Source: Opitutaceae bacterium (GTDB lineage: Bacteria; Verrucomicrobiota; Verrucomicrobiae; Opitutales; Opitutaceae). From it: a stretch of DNA of 7,750 nt. The position numbers and the translations under genes are program-made. The stretch is taken from assembly GCA_031266495.1 (NCBI GenBank), contig JAISAX010000053.1, forward strand, positions 1 to 7,750, written 5' to 3'. The notes beneath the pieces are model-generated. The model worked only from the letters and a program-made list of their open reading frames with translations. It was not told where the DNA came from and did no database searches. This document shows, piece by piece, positions 6,113 to 7,750 of this stretch (its first letter is position 1; every line of letters begins with the position of its first letter).

Positions 6113-7132
6113 ATGCGAATTTTACAGGTCGGCTATGCACAAACACGCCGTTGGGGCAAGGCGCGGGTCAGCACGGAACACAAGCTGTACAACGGTCTGG
6201 TCCGCAATTTTCATAACGTGCTTCATTTCAGCGACCGGGATATCGCCGCTTTTCTCGCTCCGTTTGGCTGGCGCGATTTGGGGCGCGGGGCGGCCAACCG
6301 GAAGTTGATCGAGGTGGCTGACAATTTTCGGCCAGACATGATCTTGCTCGGCCATTGCGATATTATCACGAACGCCACACTCGCGGAAATCCGGCGAAGA
6401 TTGCCGGAGGTCCGCATTGCATTCAGGAACCTGGATCCGCTGTTTGTCCCCCACAACGTCGAGGCCATCCATGACCGTACTACCGTGGTGGATACCATTT
6501 TTATCTCCACCGCGGGGCCGGGGCTGGATCAATTCAGGGGAAAGCGGGCCACTATCCATTACATCCCCAACCCGGTCGATGCAGCGGTGGAGTGTTTCAA
6601 CAATGCGGAGAAGGAGCACTTGCCCTGCGATCTGTTTTTTTGCGGCAACAGCAACGAGCACACCCGGCGCAAAGACATGGTGGTGGCTCTGAAAAAGGTC
6701 TTCGAAGGCAGCGATATTGTTTTCAAGGCATTCGGTTACCTCGGCGAACCGCCCGTATGGGGGCGCGATTACGATGCGGTGCTTGCCCGGGGACGGATGG
6801 GACTGAATCTGAACCGGCAGGAGGGTGATTATCTTTATTCTTCGGATCGCCTGGCCCAGTTGATGGGCAACGGGATTGTTCCGTTCATCCACAATGCCTG
6901 CCGGATGCAGGATCTGATCGGGCCGGACCGGGCGGTTTTTTTCGAAAAACAGGAGGAACTCGTTGAAAAAATCCGCCAACTGAAAGCGGACGATGCGCTG
7001 CGCCGCCGGATCGCGGCGGAAGGCCGGCGCTTTTACCGGGAGCATTTTTCCAGCGAACGCGTTGCCCAATACATCGTCGAGCGGACTACGGGGCAGCCCT
7101 TCAGCCACGACTACATCTGGGCCGGTTACTGA
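6113..7132 (+). CDS. CgeB-like glycosyltransferase (GT-B type)
   Basis: The 339-residue product looks like a GT-B glycosyltransferase. The N-terminal half begins MRILQVGYAQ and contains PDMILLGHCD (74-83) and FRNLDPLFVPHN (104-115). A linker with YIPNPVD (150-156) leads to a C-terminal nucleotide-sugar-binding half with DLFFCGN (173-179), FKAFGYLG (204-211), MGLNLNR (229-235) and YSSDRLAQLMGNGIVPFI (242-259), as in the group-1-like/CgeB domain, then a closing helix around RFYREHFSSERVAQYI. No signal peptide is seen, so it probably acts at the cytoplasmic face. The donor and acceptor are unknown. GC is lower than in the upstream genes (52% over 6301-6360), which may indicate separate acquisition. 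Weak ribosome-binding GGAA lies just before the ATG at 6113. It may have been in the same operon as the ELM1-family gene before the cassette arrived. Confidence 0.8.
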   Translation: MRILQVGYAQTRRWGKARVSTEHKLYNGLVRNFHNVLHFSDRDIAAFLAPFGWRDLGRGAANRKLIEVADNFRPDMILLGHCDIITNATLAEIRRRLPEVRIAFRNLDPLFVPHNVEAIHDRTTVVDTIFISTAGPGLDQFRGKRATIHYIPNPVDAAVECFNNAEKEHLPCDLFFCGNSNEHTRRKDMVVALKKVFEGSDIVFKAFGYLGEPPVWGRDYDAVLARGRMGLNLNRQEGDYLYSSDRLAQLMGNGIVPFIHNACRMQDLIGPDRAVFFEKQEELVEKIRQLKADDALRRRIAAEGRRFYREHFSSERVAQYIVERTTGQPFSHDYIWAGY

Positions 7133-7271
7133 CTGACGTTACGCGGTTCGACTGTAGGGGCTTCGCTTGCGAAGCCCTCAAGGGCCTGACACAAGTGGAA
7201 ATACGTCAATTCGTTTGCCTGGCACGGGCTTCGCAAGCGAAGCCCCTACGAGAGGTACCGCGTAACATCAG
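7133..7271. repeat. Hairpin-rich inverted-repeat element (MITE- or REP-like)
   Basis: Ends ctgacgttacgcggt (7133-7147) and accgcgtaacatcag (7257-7271) are inverted copies with one mismatch. Inside them, 7154-7177 and 7226-7249 are perfect 24-base inverted copies of each other. Each inner arm is also a hairpin by itself: gggcttcgc/gcgaagccc with a TT loop (7158-7177) or an AA loop (7226-7245). The whole could fold as a large cruciform or as two small hairpins. It begins on the base after the glycosyltransferase stop codon and carries no gene. The structure is seen directly; mobility is inferred. Confidence 0.8.
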
Positions 7272-7287
7272 TTACTGACTGGAGTCG

Positions 7288-7450
7288 CTGAAGTTGCGCG
7301 GCTCGCCCGCAGGGGGTTTGTTGGTCCGGGGAGCGCACGCGTCTCGCGTGCCGGCCTGGGCGTCTCGCCCAGGCCTTTTCTGTCCCGGTCCGGCGGCTTC
7401 GCCGTCCACGGGCAGGGATGCCCGCGCCACATCGGGATACACAACTTCCG
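7288..7450. repeat. Second intergenic element: array of four hairpins
   Basis: It begins with ctgaagttgcgcgg (7288-7301), an inverted copy of the end motif of the previous element, and appears to end near tacacaacttccg (7438-7450), a weak inverted match. Between are four hairpins in a row: 7335-7351 (7-bp stem, TCT loop), 7353-7375 (10-bp stem, TCT loop), 7391-7404 (5-bp stem, GCTT loop) and 7409-7424 (6-bp stem). The right part (7416-7434) matches 145-163 at the other end of the window. No credible gene lies inside. The exact right boundary is uncertain. Confidence 0.6.
7353..7379 (+). terminator. Strong hairpin followed by TTTT, possible terminator
   Basis: A perfect 10-bp GC-rich stem (ggcctgggcg / cgcccaggcc) with a TCT loop occupies 7353-7375, and TTTT follows at 7376-7379. 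It stands 220 bases after the glycosyltransferase stop and before the next gene, so it could end + strand transcripts. It is also one unit of the hairpin array, so terminator activity may be incidental. Confidence 0.5.
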
Positions 7451-7517
7451 TGGCATCAGCCAAAAATGGATTTTTCAAATCTCCTGATAAAAATTTTTGG
7501 AAAATACGATTGCTTTC

Positions 7518-7750
7518 ATGCGATCCTCCGCCAAGTTCGCCGCTTTTTCAGTAATCATCCTGTCGATACCAACCGCTTCCTTCAACAAGACGACCGACCA
7601 CCGCGCCATGCGCCACACGCACTCCATGACGACAACAGGCATCGCCGCCGCAGCTTCCGGCAACGCTGCATTCGCGGCGACATCCGCAACGGAGGATGCG
7701 TCGGTTATACATGCGGGCGGAGCGTTTATATATAGCGGACAGAAGAAAAA
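7518..7750 (+). CDS. N-terminal part of a probable exported protein
   Basis: From the ATG at 7518 a frame stays open to the window edge, giving 77 complete codons. The start looks like a signal peptide: RSSAK, then a hydrophobic FAAFSVIILSIPTA, then a polar stretch. The sequence that follows is rich in Ala, Thr and Ser and ends ASVIHAGGAFIYSGQKK, which would suit the start of a surface or autotransporter-type protein, but I recognise no domain. An internal Met (MTTTGIAAAASG) precedes a second Ala-rich segment and is an alternative start. The stretch just before it (7461-7517) is AT-rich and could hold the promoter, but I cannot assign -35/-10 boxes with confidence. No clear ribosome binding site is visible. 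Confidence 0.5.
   Translation, partial: MRSSAKFAAFSVIILSIPTASFNKTTDHRAMRHTHSMTTTGIAAAASGNAAFAATSATEDASVIHAGGAFIYSGQKK

Noticed and set aside
6122..7108. Long - strand frame opposite the CgeB-like glycosyltransferase
   Set aside because: It lies wholly within the + strand gene, which has the GT-B motifs; the antisense translation resembles nothing I know.
7451..7475. Terminator on the - strand from TGGC/GCCA with adjacent A-run
   Set aside because: The stem is only four base pairs, and no - strand gene ends here.
7418..7735. 105-codon + strand frame overlapping the end of the hairpin array
   Set aside because: It begins inside the repeat and its His/Arg-rich translation is a frame-shifted reading of the better-supported gene starting at 7518.

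Overview
The window comes from a high-GC, Gram-negative bacterium. A lipid A-type acyltransferase and two glycosyltransferase-like genes point to an outer membrane with lipopolysaccharide. A GxxExxY gene flanked by CACGGAA-type repeats, and hairpin-rich intergenic repeats built on GGCTTCGC stems, make me think of Verrucomicrobiota, perhaps Opitutaceae. That placement is inference; there is no rRNA or other taxonomic marker here.

Layout. Positions 1-132 may be the tail of an unidentified + strand gene. Positions 133-416 hold no gene, only a repeat remnant, an AT-rich heptamer repeat, two long homopolymers and a possible terminator. Positions 417-2288 (- strand) encode a membrane-anchored, helical-repeat protein with a C-terminal formylglycine-generating-enzyme-like (SUMF1) fold that lacks the catalytic cysteines. 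Divergently, tyrA (prephenate dehydrogenase, 2318-3171) runs on the + strand but is broken into two frames at a run of 12 G. It is followed by a lipid A acyltransferase-like gene with an unusual C-terminal extension (3284-4630) and, overlapping it by four bases, an ELM1/GtrOC1-family putative glycosyltransferase (4627-5598).

A compact cassette (5598-6039) then follows: a PD-(D/E)XK-type GxxExxY gene of lower GC, enclosed by perfect 28-bp inverted repeats that begin on the last base of the ELM1-family stop codon. After it lies a CgeB-like glycosyltransferase (6113-7132). Positions 7133-7450 contain two adjacent non-coding, hairpin-rich elements that share a 14-base end motif, and a remnant with that motif also occurs at 141-179. 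The window ends inside a probable exported protein starting at 7518.

The acyltransferase, ELM1-family and CgeB-like genes plausibly act together in making or decorating lipid A/LPS or a related surface glycan. The GxxExxY cassette looks like a later insertion between the second and third of these. The most interesting features are that cassette, the family of hairpin elements, and the G12 tract that decides whether TyrA is made or its frame runs on into the acyltransferase.
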